DNA of 64,000 nucleotides from Acidocella sp. (GTDB lineage Bacteria > Pseudomonadota > Alphaproteobacteria > Acetobacterales > Acetobacteraceae), in the NCBI GenBank assembly GCA_027308685.1, contig DAIDEE010000030.1, forward strand, positions 29,089 to 93,088. The letters run 5' to 3'. The notes under the pieces were generated by a model. That model had not been told where the DNA came from. It saw only the letters and a program-made list of their open reading frames with translations, and made no database searches. The first letter of the stretch is position 1; every line of letters starts with the position of its first letter. A program made the translations under genes and the position numbers. This document shows positions 29,318 through 41,997 of this stretch, piece by piece.

Positions 29318-30445
29318 TCACTGGCTCGGTGTAATCACTACCGGCATACCATTCGGTGCGGCTTGCGCAATCGCACCCGGCGCGTTCATTTGAATTACCT
29401 CAATCGCGCTGCTCACGCTGGTCTGCGGGGCCGTGGTACTGGTGGCCTGCGCCGGCGCATCTTGTCTCGGTTGCAGGGCGATACGACCCGCCGCCGCATC
29501 GTACAGCACGTCATTATAAAAAAACGGCAAAAACCCGCTGAGAATATAGCTCTGCTGGGTATCGGCGGCCTGCTGCAACAAGCCGGTGCCAGGGCTTTCG
29601 TCCACCTTGAACGGCATTGTCAGGCTGGTCTGGTTGGCGGATGTAAACCGCAACGAGGCGTTTTCCCCGGCACTCCATAGCGTGGTGTTCACCGCATCGG
29701 GAATATACACAATCATCCCCGGAGAGCCGGTATCGAGGATCGTCGGTCCACAAACCTGTTGGGTGGTGCTCAGATTATTCAAACATCCCGGCAAAGTATC
29801 CAGCCAGCCGCCGCCGCTGCGGGCCAGCGCAAAACTTTGCGCGTCATGCACATCGTTATCATCCGGGTTGATAATCAACGCCCCGGTCTGGTGGCTGTTC
29901 GGTTCGGGTAGTTCAATCAGCCAACGCTTCGCCCCGATATGCATCAGCGGGTTTTCGCTGTCGCTGCCGGCCTGCAGGCTGATGCCGAGAATCGCCTGGA
30001 ACCCCTGGCCCGCAATCCCGTCACCGCCGATGCCGTAGTCACGCGCCGCCAGCATCGCGGCACCGCAGCCTGGCCGGAAATCCATACACGAGGCCTGGTC
30101 CACAAGCTCGAACCGCACCGGATTGTCGGTGCTGGCATCACCGATGCTCAGCGGGGCGGTACCGATGGTACCGGTGAGCTTATCGCCAGCGCTGAACGAC
30201 GAGGCACTGATAAAATGCGTATCCTGATAATTCTGCGCGGGCACCATGGCGCGAAATACCCGCAAGCCGGTTGAACCCGTATCAAGCAACGCCGGAAACG
30301 GCGCACCACCGCCCACACTCACCGGCACGCTGTAGCGCAGATCGCCATTCGGCAAAATCACCTCGGAAATTGGCACCACCACCCGCGGGGCATCGGCCAT
30401 CGCCAGATGCGGCAACAGCAACAGCGGGGCGATGAGAATTTTCAT
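29318..30445 (-). CDS. DUF3443-like secreted protein with aspartic-protease-like motif
   Basis: Signal peptide; FPALLDTGSTGLRVFRAMV and PTILDTGSPGMIVYIPD. Confidence 0.75.
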   Translation of the reverse strand: MKILIAPLLLLPHLAMADAPRVVVPISEVILPNGDLRYSVPVSVGGGAPFPALLDTGSTGLRVFRAMVPAQNYQDTHFISASSFSAGDKLTGTIGTAPLSIGDASTDNPVRFELVDQASCMDFRPGCGAAMLAARDYGIGGDGIAGQGFQAILGISLQAGSDSENPLMHIGAKRWLIELPEPNSHQTGALIINPDDNDVHDAQSFALARSGGGWLDTLPGCLNNLSTTQQVCGPTILDTGSPGMIVYIPDAVNTTLWSAGENASLRFTSANQTSLTMPFKVDESPGTGLLQQAADTQQSYILSGFLPFFYNDVLYDAAAGRIALQPRQDAPAQATSTTAPQTSVSSAIEVIQMNAPGAIAQAAPNGMPVVITPSQ

Positions 30446-31713
30446 GCGGGGGCCCGGCGGTCCTCAGGCGGGTAGTAGCGCAAAATCACCAATAACAACC
30501 CCACAGCGGGCACGGCTGCGAAGCTGGTCATAATGAAAAAGGGAATAAACCCCATCGCCGCCGCCATAAAGCCCGAAAGCCCGCCGATGGTGCGTAACGC
30601 CAATGGGGCCAGCGAGGACAGCAGCGCATATTGGGTGGCGGTAAATTGCCGGTTGCACAGGCCCGACATGTAAGTCAGGAACGTGGCATCCTGAAACCCC
30701 TCGGCGAAGGATTCCAGCACCGAGGTGATCACCAGCATATGCGGCTGGCCGGGAAACAGCCCCAAAGCCGGGTACATCAACAGCGCCAATGTTTGAAATA
30801 ACGTTGTCAGCAGCAGGGCTTTTCCCACGCCAATGCGGGTGACCAGCCAGCCGCCCAGCGCCGTGCCGATCAAGGTGGCCGCGAGAGAAATTGGCCCATT
30901 CGCCACCGCGATCACCGCGCGGTTGAAGCCCAGCGAGGTGTAATAAGGTGCCAGCATCACCCCGGCCAGCGCCTCGCCCAGCCGGAATGAGATGATAAAC
31001 GCCACCATCACCAGCGCCCCGCGCCGCGACAAAAACTCCTGCAGGGGCGCCACCACCGCCTCGGCAAAGCGGGCGGCAAAACCATTTGTATGCGGCAGCA
31101 CCGGCACCACCGGCTCAGCCGCCAGCAAGGTGGCCAACGGCCCCAGCAGCGCCAACCCGGCTACCAGCAAAATCGCCTCATGCCAGCCAGTTTGCACCGA
31201 GAGCGCGATCACCCCGGCACCCGAGATCAGCATCGCCGCCCGGTAGCCCCACACGTAGCAGGCCAGCGCCACACCTTGCTGGTCGAGCGCAAAGGTTTCG
31301 ATCCGCCAGGCGTCGATGAGAATATCCTGACTGGCGGACACAAACGCCAGCGCCGCGCCAAACGCCAGCGTGCCGGCGATGCTGGCCGCCGGGTTTGAGA
31401 GCGCCAGCCCGGCAATCGCCATGATCAGTGCACCCTGCACCAGCAGCAGCCAACCCCGCCGGCGCCCAAGACGCCATGTGACAGGTGCGGCCAACTCATC
31501 GAACACCGGCGCCCATAAAAACTTTAACGTGTAAGCCAACCCGATATTGGCGGTCAGCCCGATCACCCCCAGTGCTAAATGCTCGGATGACAACCACATC
31601 CGCAGCGTAAAGCCCGAAAGCGCCAAAGGCAGCCCGGAGGCGAAGCCCAGCATCGTCATCAACGCCAGATTTTTAAGCGAAATTCCTGCGCCGATGTCGC
31701 TCAACCGGCTCAC
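30442..31713 (-). CDS. AmpG-like MFS permease
   Basis: GFASGLPLALSGFTLRMWL, KFLWAPVFDELAAP, SASQDILIDAWRIE; 4-nt overlap with the DUF3443 gene. Confidence 0.88.
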   Translation of the reverse strand: MSRLSDIGAGISLKNLALMTMLGFASGLPLALSGFTLRMWLSSEHLALGVIGLTANIGLAYTLKFLWAPVFDELAAPVTWRLGRRRGWLLLVQGALIMAIAGLALSNPAASIAGTLAFGAALAFVSASQDILIDAWRIETFALDQQGVALACYVWGYRAAMLISGAGVIALSVQTGWHEAILLVAGLALLGPLATLLAAEPVVPVLPHTNGFAARFAEAVVAPLQEFLSRRGALVMVAFIISFRLGEALAGVMLAPYYTSLGFNRAVIAVANGPISLAATLIGTALGGWLVTRIGVGKALLLTTLFQTLALLMYPALGLFPGQPHMLVITSVLESFAEGFQDATFLTYMSGLCNRQFTATQYALLSSLAPLALRTIGGLSGFMAAAMGFIPFFIMTSFAAVPAVGLLLVILRYYPPEDRRAPA

Positions 31714-31719
31714 CGCAAA

Positions 31720-32256
31720 TTACTGGTTGCCAGCATCATTGATATTATCAGCCTTCACAAACTGGCCGTTTTCAATGTCACCCTCGTCACCGGGCTGCAT
31801 ACCGGCAATGCACGGACCCTGAAATTTCATCTCGGCCCGCAACCGCACCGGCCCGGTAGCGCTGGTCACGCTCCCCACCAACTCAACGGTTTCGCTATCC
31901 ACGTAATTGATCTGCGTGTGGATCTTTACCGGCTTGCCCTCATCCTTGCAGGCGCCGTCGATCTCATATGTGGTACCAGCGCCTGAGATATTCATGCTGG
32001 AGCAGGAACTGCCCTCGAAGGTGAAAAATTTCAAATCTGTCGCAGGGTCAACACAGCTGACCGTTACGATCGGCGCCCCATCACGATATTTTTTGCCATC
32101 GGCCAGGGTCACCACTGTGCTGCTTTGCCACATTCCTGCCTGACGCAACGGCAAAGTGGCAGCCCGCGCATCATGGGCGGCCATTGTTGCGAACCCCAAA
32201 ACAAATGTTGCTAAAATAAAACGACGAATTCCATCACCAAGCACAACATAACGCAT
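31720..32256 (-). CDS. DUF3617-like secreted protein
   Basis: Signal peptide; LRQAGMWQSSTVV...SCVDPATDLKFFTFEGSSCSSMNISGAGTTYEIDGAC. Confidence 0.78.
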   Translation of the reverse strand: MRYVVLGDGIRRFILATFVLGFATMAAHDARAATLPLRQAGMWQSSTVVTLADGKKYRDGAPIVTVSCVDPATDLKFFTFEGSSCSSMNISGAGTTYEIDGACKDEGKPVKIHTQINYVDSETVELVGSVTSATGPVRLRAEMKFQGPCIAGMQPGDEGDIENGQFVKADNINDAGNQ

Positions 32257-32459
32257 GTCGAGTCCCCTTATCGCTTAAAGGGTCTTTGGCACGTCGTTTA
32301 TATTTGTCAATTTTTTGAAGATCCCAGCCGCCAATGCCGCAAATTTTTACCCCGAATGGCAACCGCTAATGTTTATCTAATACATTCCCCTGTTTCTTGA
32401 AAACACCACTCTGCATGACGTGCCGCCGCATGGAATACCCGCCTATGGCTTAAGGTTTG

Positions 32460-32740
32460 GTGGAACCAGTCTGAACATTGCCGGTTGCCTTGGCTCACCA
32501 TCGCCGCCCCATGCGGGCCGGGGCAGGGGCCATGAATGTCTTAGGCATTGCCATCGGCGACAAAATCGCTCTTCGTGCAGCCGCCGGACATGAGCTTTTT
32601 GCGCTCCAGCGCTTCGGTCGCGGGGTCGGTGCACATAGCTGTCACCATCGTCTGCCCGGTGCGGTCCATCACCTAGCCGTTGACCGTCATGTGCATAGTA
32701 GGTGTCATGGTGGTCTGCCAAAAACCAGCGCGGCGGTCCC
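32460..32740 (-). pseudogene. Decayed DUF3617 paralog with in-frame stops
   Basis: Manual minus-strand translation DRRAGFWQTTMTPTMHMTVNG*VMDRTGQTMVTAMCTDPATEALERKKLMSGGCTKSDFVADGNA*DIHGPC aligns with the neighbouring intact gene (AGMWQSS / CVDPATD / SSCSSMNISGAGTTYEIDGAC). Confidence 0.75.
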
Positions 32741-32876
32741 TATGATATCCAATATCATAACCCTGCATCATCGAATGCCCTGGTGCCTATTTATGCACCA
32801 AGGTTACCTGAAAAATACCGTTTACGCGATGGATCTATGACGAAAGGCGGCCTAAACCGCCCTTCATAACAAATCG

Positions 32877-34712
32877 TTAAGCTGCGTCGTCCGACTTTTT
32901 ATCGGCGCGCTTGCGGGCGTTCGGGTCCAGATGCTTCTTACGCAAACGGATCGCACCAGGCGTTACTTCCACTAGCTCGTCGTCCTCGACATAAGCGATG
33001 GCTTGCTCCAGCGTCATCCGGCGGGGCGGCACCAGCAGCAGGGCTTCGTCCTTACCGGCGGCGCGGATGTTGGTGAGCTTCTTTTCCTTCACCGGGTTGA
33101 TATCGAGGTCGTTCTCGCGGCTGTGCTCACCCAGGATCATGCCCACGTAAACTTTTTCACCCGGGTTCACGAACATTACGCCGCGTTCCTGCAAAGCGAA
33201 CAGCGCATACTGCACGGCTTCGCCATCTTCCGATGAAATCAACGCACCATTGCGGCGGCCTTCAATGGCACCCTTCCAGGGGCCATACCCTGCGAACAAA
33301 CGGTTCATCACGCCAGAGCCGCGCGTATCTGTGAGAAACTCACCATGATACCCGATCAACCCGCGCGAGGGGATGCGGAAGGTTAAACGCTGCTTGCCAC
33401 CGCCGGAGGGGCGAATGTCCTGCAACTCGCCTTTGCGGCGCGACATTTTCTCAACCACTACGCCGGCGAACGGCTCATCAACGTCGATCAGCGTATCTTC
33501 ATACGGCTCTTCGCGCTCGCCGGTTTCCGGGTTCTTGCGGGTCAGCACTTTCGGGCGGCCAATGGTCAGCTCAAAGCCCTCGCGGCGCATCTGCTCGATC
33601 AAAACGCCAAGCTGCAATTCACCGCGGCCCGAAACTTCAAACGCATCGGTTTCGGTGGAATCCTGCACATGAATGGCTACGTTGCCTTCGGCTTCGCGGT
33701 ACAAACGGTCACGAATTTGGCGCGAAGTGACTTTTTTGCCCTCGCGGCCCGCCAGCGGGCCATCATTGATGCGGAAGGTCATCGCCAACGTCGGCGGGTC
33801 GATCGGGGTGGCGGGCAGCGGGCCGGGCAGGTCCGGCGAGCCGATGGTTTCCGGCACGGTAGCGTCGGTAAGGCCGGCGACGGCGATGATATCACCAGCC
33901 GAGACTTCATCAACAGCCACCCGTTCCAGGCCACGGAAGGAGAGCAGCTTGGTCAGACGGCCGGTTTCCACCACGGTGCCGTCCAGGCGGTACACCTTCA
34001 CCGGCATGTTCAAGGTGGCGCGGCCTTGTTCAACACGGCCAGTGAGCACTCGGCCCAAAAACGTGTCAGATTCCAGAATCGACGCCACCATGCCGAACGG
34101 CGCGGTCGGGTCGAGGTCAGGGGCCGGAACATGCGAGAGGATCAGGTCAAACAGCGGGTTCAGATTGGTCCGCTCGTCGGTCAACTCCTTCACCGCCCAG
34201 CCCTGCCGGCCGGAGGCAAACAGCATCGGGAAGTCAAGCTGCTCATCGGACGCGCCAAGGGCCGCGAAAAGGTCGAAAATCTCGTTATGCACGTCATCAG
34301 GGCGGGCGTCCTGGCGGTCGATTTTATTGACCACCACAATCGGCCGCAGCCCCTGCGCCAGCGCCTTGCCCAGCACGAACTTGGTTTGCGGCAGCACGCC
34401 CTCGGCGGCATCCACCAAAATCACCGCGCCATCCACCATGTTGAGAATCCGCTCCACCTCGCCGCCGAAATCGGCATGGCCTGGGGTATCGACGATGTTG
34501 ATGCGGGTATCGTTCCACACCACCGAAGCCACTTTGGCGAGAATGGTAATACCACGCTCTTTTTCGAGGTCATTTCGGTCAAGGGCGCGCTCGGTCAGCG
34601 CCTGATGGGCAGCAAACGCCCCGGATTGGCGGAGCAACTGGTCAACAAGGGTGGTTTTACCATGATCGACGTGGGCGATGATGGCGACGTTACGGATATT
34701 CAGAACGGACAT
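32877..34712 (-). CDS. typA: Translational GTPase TypA/BipA
   Basis: MSVLNIRNVAIIAHVDHGKTTLVDQLLRQSG, ERGITILAK, DTPGHADFGGEVERIL; start refined to the internal ATG. Confidence 0.97.
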   Translation of the reverse strand: MSVLNIRNVAIIAHVDHGKTTLVDQLLRQSGAFAAHQALTERALDRNDLEKERGITILAKVASVVWNDTRINIVDTPGHADFGGEVERILNMVDGAVILVDAAEGVLPQTKFVLGKALAQGLRPIVVVNKIDRQDARPDDVHNEIFDLFAALGASDEQLDFPMLFASGRQGWAVKELTDERTNLNPLFDLILSHVPAPDLDPTAPFGMVASILESDTFLGRVLTGRVEQGRATLNMPVKVYRLDGTVVETGRLTKLLSFRGLERVAVDEVSAGDIIAVAGLTDATVPETIGSPDLPGPLPATPIDPPTLAMTFRINDGPLAGREGKKVTSRQIRDRLYREAEGNVAIHVQDSTETDAFEVSGRGELQLGVLIEQMRREGFELTIGRPKVLTRKNPETGEREEPYEDTLIDVDEPFAGVVVEKMSRRKGELQDIRPSGGGKQRLTFRIPSRGLIGYHGEFLTDTRGSGVMNRLFAGYGPWKGAIEGRRNGALISSEDGEAVQYALFALQERGVMFVNPGEKVYVGMILGEHSRENDLDINPVKEKKLTNIRAAGKDEALLLVPPRRMTLEQAIAYVEDDELVEVTPGAIRLRKKHLDPNARKRADKKSDDAA

Positions 34713-34836
34713 TTTTAAGGGCAACCTGCTAGTTTCGCTGCCCGCATAGCCATATTGCGGCGCAAAAGCGAGTGGCAAAACCAAATGGGCGCTATGCAGC
34801 GGCCATTTCCGTCAAAATCATCGATATTTAACGAAA

Positions 34837-35277
34837 TTAATGCGCCATGGGCAGCATCGCCTGATGGGTCAGATGCGCGGCCTGGCTAAAATCTCCGCTC
34901 GCCAGCGCGGCCCGGGCTTGCTCGATGATCTCGACCCGCGATGAGTGGTCAACCGGAATCCCGGCTGATTGCGGCACCGCGCGGGTTAAAACCAGCGTCT
35001 CGGCGTGCGACAGGGCATCGTCGGCCTTCACCTTGTCGCGCCCATGAATTGCCGCGCCGGCAATCTGCAAATACGTCCGCACGCTGGCATCCTCGGGTAA
35101 TGGCGCATTGCTCATCATCGGACGTTGCATCGGCATCGCGGCCACCGGCGGCGACATCGAGGCAACATCCTGGTCGCCTGGCGGGGCGGATTGTGCGCAA
35201 GCCACGCCGGCTGACAGAATAATTGCTGCGGAAGCTAGCCATAATGAATGCACGGATAACAGCTTAGGTGAAAGCAT
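34837..35277 (-). CDS. Small secreted hypothetical protein
   Basis: Signal-peptide-like N-terminus (LWLASAAIILSAGVACAQS) and coherent ORF; no family recognised. Confidence 0.6.
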   Translation of the reverse strand: MLSPKLLSVHSLWLASAAIILSAGVACAQSAPPGDQDVASMSPPVAAMPMQRPMMSNAPLPEDASVRTYLQIAGAAIHGRDKVKADDALSHAETLVLTRAVPQSAGIPVDHSSRVEIIEQARAALASGDFSQAAHLTHQAMLPMAH

Positions 35278-35420
35278 GGCGATCTCCTGAGATTTATCGA
35301 ATGGGTCGCGGCCACTACTGGTATGGCACCGCCTGTCTCAAAAAAAATGGGTAGCGGCGCTCGTGAACTCAAGCCCTACGCCGTTAAATTAAATTTACGG
35401 TTCGGAAAAACCACGTGCGG

Positions 35421-36422
35421 CTATAAAATGCTCATCAACGCATGCTGAACAGCCGTCGTGGGGATCGCCTGCATCTCTGATGAGTTCCAGGTTTGTGCTG
35501 TCAGAATACGCAGTTTTGCCGTTGTTGGTGCCAATTTTTCCGCACTGGTGGGGCCAAAAAGCGAGACCAGCGGCAATCCCGCCGCCGCCAACAAATGTCC
35601 GCCACCACAATCGGCCGCCAAACCAGCGGCACATCGCTCGGCCAGGGCGATCGTCAGATCGCAGGACAGCGTTAATCCGGCCGCCTGAGCGTCCTGCAAC
35701 GGAAAACGCGCCTTGGGCAAACGCTCTTTCATCGCGGCATAAATATCCATCTCCGACGGCCCAAGAATAATAGCGGGCTGATAGCCGCGATCCAGGAGGT
35801 CATTTGCGATAACGAGATGTTTTTCTAACGGCCATATTTTATGGCGCCCCCCGGCACCGGGAACAAGTGCCATATATTTTGGTCCGGCCGGCAGCAATTC
35901 AGCAGCGTGCTCACGGGTTTGCGCCGACAATATAATCGGCGCATCGGCGGTGACCGGCCTTCCCGCCGCCAGCGTCACTAATTGCAATAACCGATCGATC
36001 AGGCGTTTGGGCCGTCTTTTAATGAAGCTCGGCCGAACATCTGAAAATAAAAACCGCGCGGCGCAGGACATAAACATATCCGGCTCCAGTCGGCGCAGTG
36101 CGCGTGCCGTGCTTACCCGGCTTTGGGTATCAACCAACAAATTGATCCGCCGATCGTCCAATTTTTCAGCAAGCTCACGGCCAGTGCCGGTATGTTCAAA
36201 AACCTTGTCGATCAGCCCCTGTGTTATTTGCGCGAGTTCATGGGCGAAGGCGCTTTGGCCGTCTCCGGCAACCCAAATGATCTCATGCAGTGGAAACACG
36301 CTCCGCAGTGCGCGGACGAACGGCAACTTGATCAAAGCATCGCCGATCAGGTCGAGCCCGACATAGACAACGATTCTGCCGACATTATGGTTTTGATCCC
36401 GTGATGGAAATCGAGTTGTCAA
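35421..36422 (-). CDS. Glycosyltransferase family 9-like (heptosyltransferase-like)
   Basis: VVYVGLDLIGDALIKLPFVRALRSVFP, ALVPGAGGRHKIWP, LSCDLTIALAERCAAGLAADCGGGHLLAAAGLPLVSLFGPT. Confidence 0.75.
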   Translation of the reverse strand: MTTRFPSRDQNHNVGRIVVYVGLDLIGDALIKLPFVRALRSVFPLHEIIWVAGDGQSAFAHELAQITQGLIDKVFEHTGTGRELAEKLDDRRINLLVDTQSRVSTARALRRLEPDMFMSCAARFLFSDVRPSFIKRRPKRLIDRLLQLVTLAAGRPVTADAPIILSAQTREHAAELLPAGPKYMALVPGAGGRHKIWPLEKHLVIANDLLDRGYQPAIILGPSEMDIYAAMKERLPKARFPLQDAQAAGLTLSCDLTIALAERCAAGLAADCGGGHLLAAAGLPLVSLFGPTSAEKLAPTTAKLRILTAQTWNSSEMQAIPTTAVQHALMSIL

Positions 36423-36690
36423 ATCACCAAAACCTTATCATCATTGTAATGACTTGCCACTTGTAACCATAATTTGCAATGAAAATGCTTTTTAACGGAC
36501 TGCTCCAGTTACCCCTCGGCCTGATCATCGCTCAGTGTCGTAACAGCGCCGACTACCAACCAAACTTACCGGTGCTGATCTGCGTGCGACCCGCGGTGAC
36601 CTCGGGTCATGGCCCAAAAAATCAAGATTATTCCCGCTCCCCCTGATTAAACCCTCGTCATCCACCTGCTTTTAACGTTATGAACCACTT

Positions 36691-37404
36691 ATGGTACGTT
36701 TACTCCTCAGTTTCGGGCCACTTCTTCTGGCGCTCCGGATCCTTGGCCTGGCACCCCCAGCCGCCGCCAGCATCCCCATCGCAGCACCCGCCATCACCTG
36801 CGCCGCCGCCGGCAACGCCGCCGAGACCGCCGCCACCCTGCCGGCCAATATCCTGGTCTCGATCGGCATGGTGGAATCCGGCCGGTATGATGCCTTCAGC
36901 CACCACGTCACCCCCTGGCCGTGGACCGTGAATATCGACGGCGCGGGGCATTATTTTGCCAGCAAGCAGGACGCCATCGCCTTCACCCGCCTTGCGCAGT
37001 CTTCCGGCGCCAATGATATCGACGTCGGCTGCTTCCAGGTGAGCCTGAAATACCACCCGAACGCCTTCCCCGACCTCGATACAGCGTTTGATCCCGCCGC
37101 CAACGCAAGCTACGCCGCTACCTATCTCTCGCGCCTCAAAGCCCAAACCGGTTCCTGGAACACCGCCATCGCCGATTACCATTCAGCCGTGCCGGACCTC
37201 GGCTTGCCCTACCAACGCCGGGTGCTGGCGGCCTGGCACGGCATCGGCAACATCCCTTCCGCCATCGGCGACATTAATATCGACGCCCCCGACCCGGTGG
37301 TGATCATGCAGGCGCCCGCCGCCCGCATGGTGCGCGTCATCACCATGGATAGTCTGGCCGCCGAATCATCCCGGCCCGGGATGCCAAGGGTGATCACACC
37401 GTAA
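36691..37404 (+). CDS. Lytic transglycosylase (SLT-like)
   Basis: ILVSIGMVESGRYDAFS, DVGCFQVSLKYHPNAFPDLDTAFDPAANASYAATYLSRL. Confidence 0.82.
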   Translation: MVRLLLSFGPLLLALRILGLAPPAAASIPIAAPAITCAAAGNAAETAATLPANILVSIGMVESGRYDAFSHHVTPWPWTVNIDGAGHYFASKQDAIAFTRLAQSSGANDIDVGCFQVSLKYHPNAFPDLDTAFDPAANASYAATYLSRLKAQTGSWNTAIADYHSAVPDLGLPYQRRVLAAWHGIGNIPSAIGDINIDAPDPVVIMQAPAARMVRVITMDSLAAESSRPGMPRVITP

Positions 37405-37585
37405 CGGCCCCCGGCGGTTTTTTTATTAAAAACGCGCTCTGGTGCCGCTGCGTTAATAAAGTAGAAAACTTCTCCTCGCATCATAATCAGGACGGATCCG
37501 CCCGCGATACTCAGGGACCCACGGATCGCCCGAAGCACTCGGCACGCAGTCAAACATCATCGTTGACGTTGCATCAGGTGCCGCC

Positions 37586-38812
37586 ATGACGCCCAGCCAG
37601 TCTCTCTTCAGCCCCCGCAGCCCGCAACCCGTGTCTCAGACGGCCTCCAGCCAACGCGCCAAACAAAAATTCCTCGGTTTCGTTGCCGATGCGCCAACCG
37701 CCGCCCTGCTGGAAAGTGGCTTCAAGGCCACCCTTACCAACGGCGGCACCTTTCATATCGTGAGCTTTCGCACCACCCTCGCCATGCTAAGCCGCATTCC
37801 CTGCCCGGAAACCCTGCTGGTGGATTTAACCGGCGAGGACCAACCGCTTTCGGCCATGCTGGAATTGGCCGAACTGGTGGAACCCGGCACCACCGTGTTG
37901 ATCATCGGCCCCGCCCGCGAGTTGAGCTTCTATCGTGCGGTTGTGCACGGCATGGGGGTGCGTGAGTATGTCTCCAAACCGCTCACCGCGGCCAGCATCG
38001 CCAGCCTTCTGCTGCCGCACATTATCCCCGACCCCAAACCCATCGCCACCGCCGCTACCGGCCATATTATCGCTGTCACCGGGGTCCGCGGCGGGGTCGG
38101 CACCACCACCATTGCCGCCAACCTGGCCTGGATGATCGGCCACGACCTGCATCGTCACACCATTTTGCTCGACACCGACCTGCAAACCGGCACCGCCGCC
38201 CTGGCCCTCAATGTCGACCCCAGCCGCGGCCTCGCCTCCGCCCTGCAATCGCCCGACCGCATGGATTCCATGTTGATCGAGCGCGTGGCCCAGCCCGCCG
38301 GCGACCGGTTGCACGTTCTCGCCGGCCAGGAATCCCTCACCCAACGCCTTGACTACCCTGAAGGGGCGGCCAAAACCCTCACCCAAGCGCTGCTCGGCCG
38401 CTTCAAATTCGTGATCGCCGACACGGGCGCCCGCCAGCTTCCTTTCGCCCGCGAAGTCCTTGAACTTGCTCCACAACGCGTCATCATCCTCGACCCCAGC
38501 ATCATGAGCCTGCGCAACTACGACCGCCTCATGGCCCAACCCGCCACCGCCAACACCCGCACCACCCTGGTGCTCAACCAGGCCGGCCGCCCCTACGGGC
38601 TCTCCCAAAAACTTATGGAACAAACACTCTCCATCAAATTCGACATCATCATCCCAGACCTGCCACGCATCATCCCCAAAGCGGAAAAATTCGGCGAAAT
38701 GGGCATCAGCACCAGAGGCCCCTTCCGCGACGCCATCACCCAACTCGCCCACCAGCTTGGCGCCGCCGAACCGACCAACCGCGCCTTCCCTAAAATCGCC
38801 ATCAACGCGTGA
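37586..38812 (+). CDS. CpaE/TadZ-like pilus-assembly ATPase
   Basis: Receiver-like N-terminus followed by ParA/MinD-type deviant Walker A GVRGGVGTTTIAANLAW; ILLDTDLQTGTAALAL. Confidence 0.85.
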   Translation: MTPSQSLFSPRSPQPVSQTASSQRAKQKFLGFVADAPTAALLESGFKATLTNGGTFHIVSFRTTLAMLSRIPCPETLLVDLTGEDQPLSAMLELAELVEPGTTVLIIGPARELSFYRAVVHGMGVREYVSKPLTAASIASLLLPHIIPDPKPIATAATGHIIAVTGVRGGVGTTTIAANLAWMIGHDLHRHTILLDTDLQTGTAALALNVDPSRGLASALQSPDRMDSMLIERVAQPAGDRLHVLAGQESLTQRLDYPEGAAKTLTQALLGRFKFVIADTGARQLPFAREVLELAPQRVIILDPSIMSLRNYDRLMAQPATANTRTTLVLNQAGRPYGLSQKLMEQTLSIKFDIIIPDLPRIIPKAEKFGEMGISTRGPFRDAITQLAHQLGAAEPTNRAFPKIAINA

Positions 38813-38936
38813 GGTTGAAACGGATGAGTCTGTTATGGTCAGGGGGTTCGGGAGGCAAAGCCTGCTGATCTTACAGTACCCATCCACCCCAACCTTTGGC
38901 TTTCGCAGCATTTTCGTGTATGTTGGCGGTTCGTGA

Positions 38937-41396
<2,460 letters not shown>

Positions 41397-41446
41397 GATG
41401 CTACAATTGGTCAACAAACCTAACGCTCAGCCACTAGCGCGTGAAA

Positions 41447-41468
41447 CGTCCATAAAAGATTATGGACG
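41447..41468. other. Perfect 9-bp inverted repeat (hairpin) after gyrB
   Basis: CGTCCATAA-aaga-TTATGGACG; no T-tract follows. Confidence 0.6.
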
Positions 41469-41886
41469 CCAACCGATGACCATCCGGCCGGCGAGGAAGC
41501 GGCGCGGGCCGCGCGCATAGGCGCTACCGGGATGGATGTTTTGCAGCCGCATGTTCAACTTGTTCCAACAACGCGCTCAGCACTAACTGCCGGTCGTGAT
41601 TACGGTGTAGTCTCAGGCCAGCCCAGGCGCCACACCGCTAATCTCATAATGACGACGAACTTATTTTATCGCGCGGTTCGCCGACGCGCCCGCCATTTGC
41701 GCATGACCTGCGGTAACTTCGTTCCGGCAAGTTCGCAATGGCAATTCACCGCAATTCAGCTGGCGCTTTAATTAACCACAACGGCGGTGCGCCGGTCCTC
41801 GGCCCCATCGGGCTGCGACCCTCAGGCCCGTTGTGCCGGAGGTCCGATAAGAAGCACCTGATGCACCGCAGCCTTGTTAGACCCGC

Positions 41887-41916
41887 TTGACAGGCGCCAG
41901 CGCAATAGCGTCTGAT
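41887..41916 (+). promoter_or_regulatory. Possible sigma70 promoter for the nuo operon
   Basis: TTGACA (41887-41892), 18-nt spacer, TCTGAT (41911-41916); about 80 nt upstream of nuoA. Confidence 0.4.
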
Positions 41917-41997
41917 GATAAATAAAGGTTTTGTCGTCTTACGGCTTCGGCTGTGCTTGCTGGTTCAAAAAACAACTAGTCAAAACGGACACTGACC

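Noticed and set aside
33669-34718. 349-aa plus-strand ORF opposite typA
   Set aside because: Mirror frame of the conserved typA gene; Arg/Gly/His-rich sequence with no domain.
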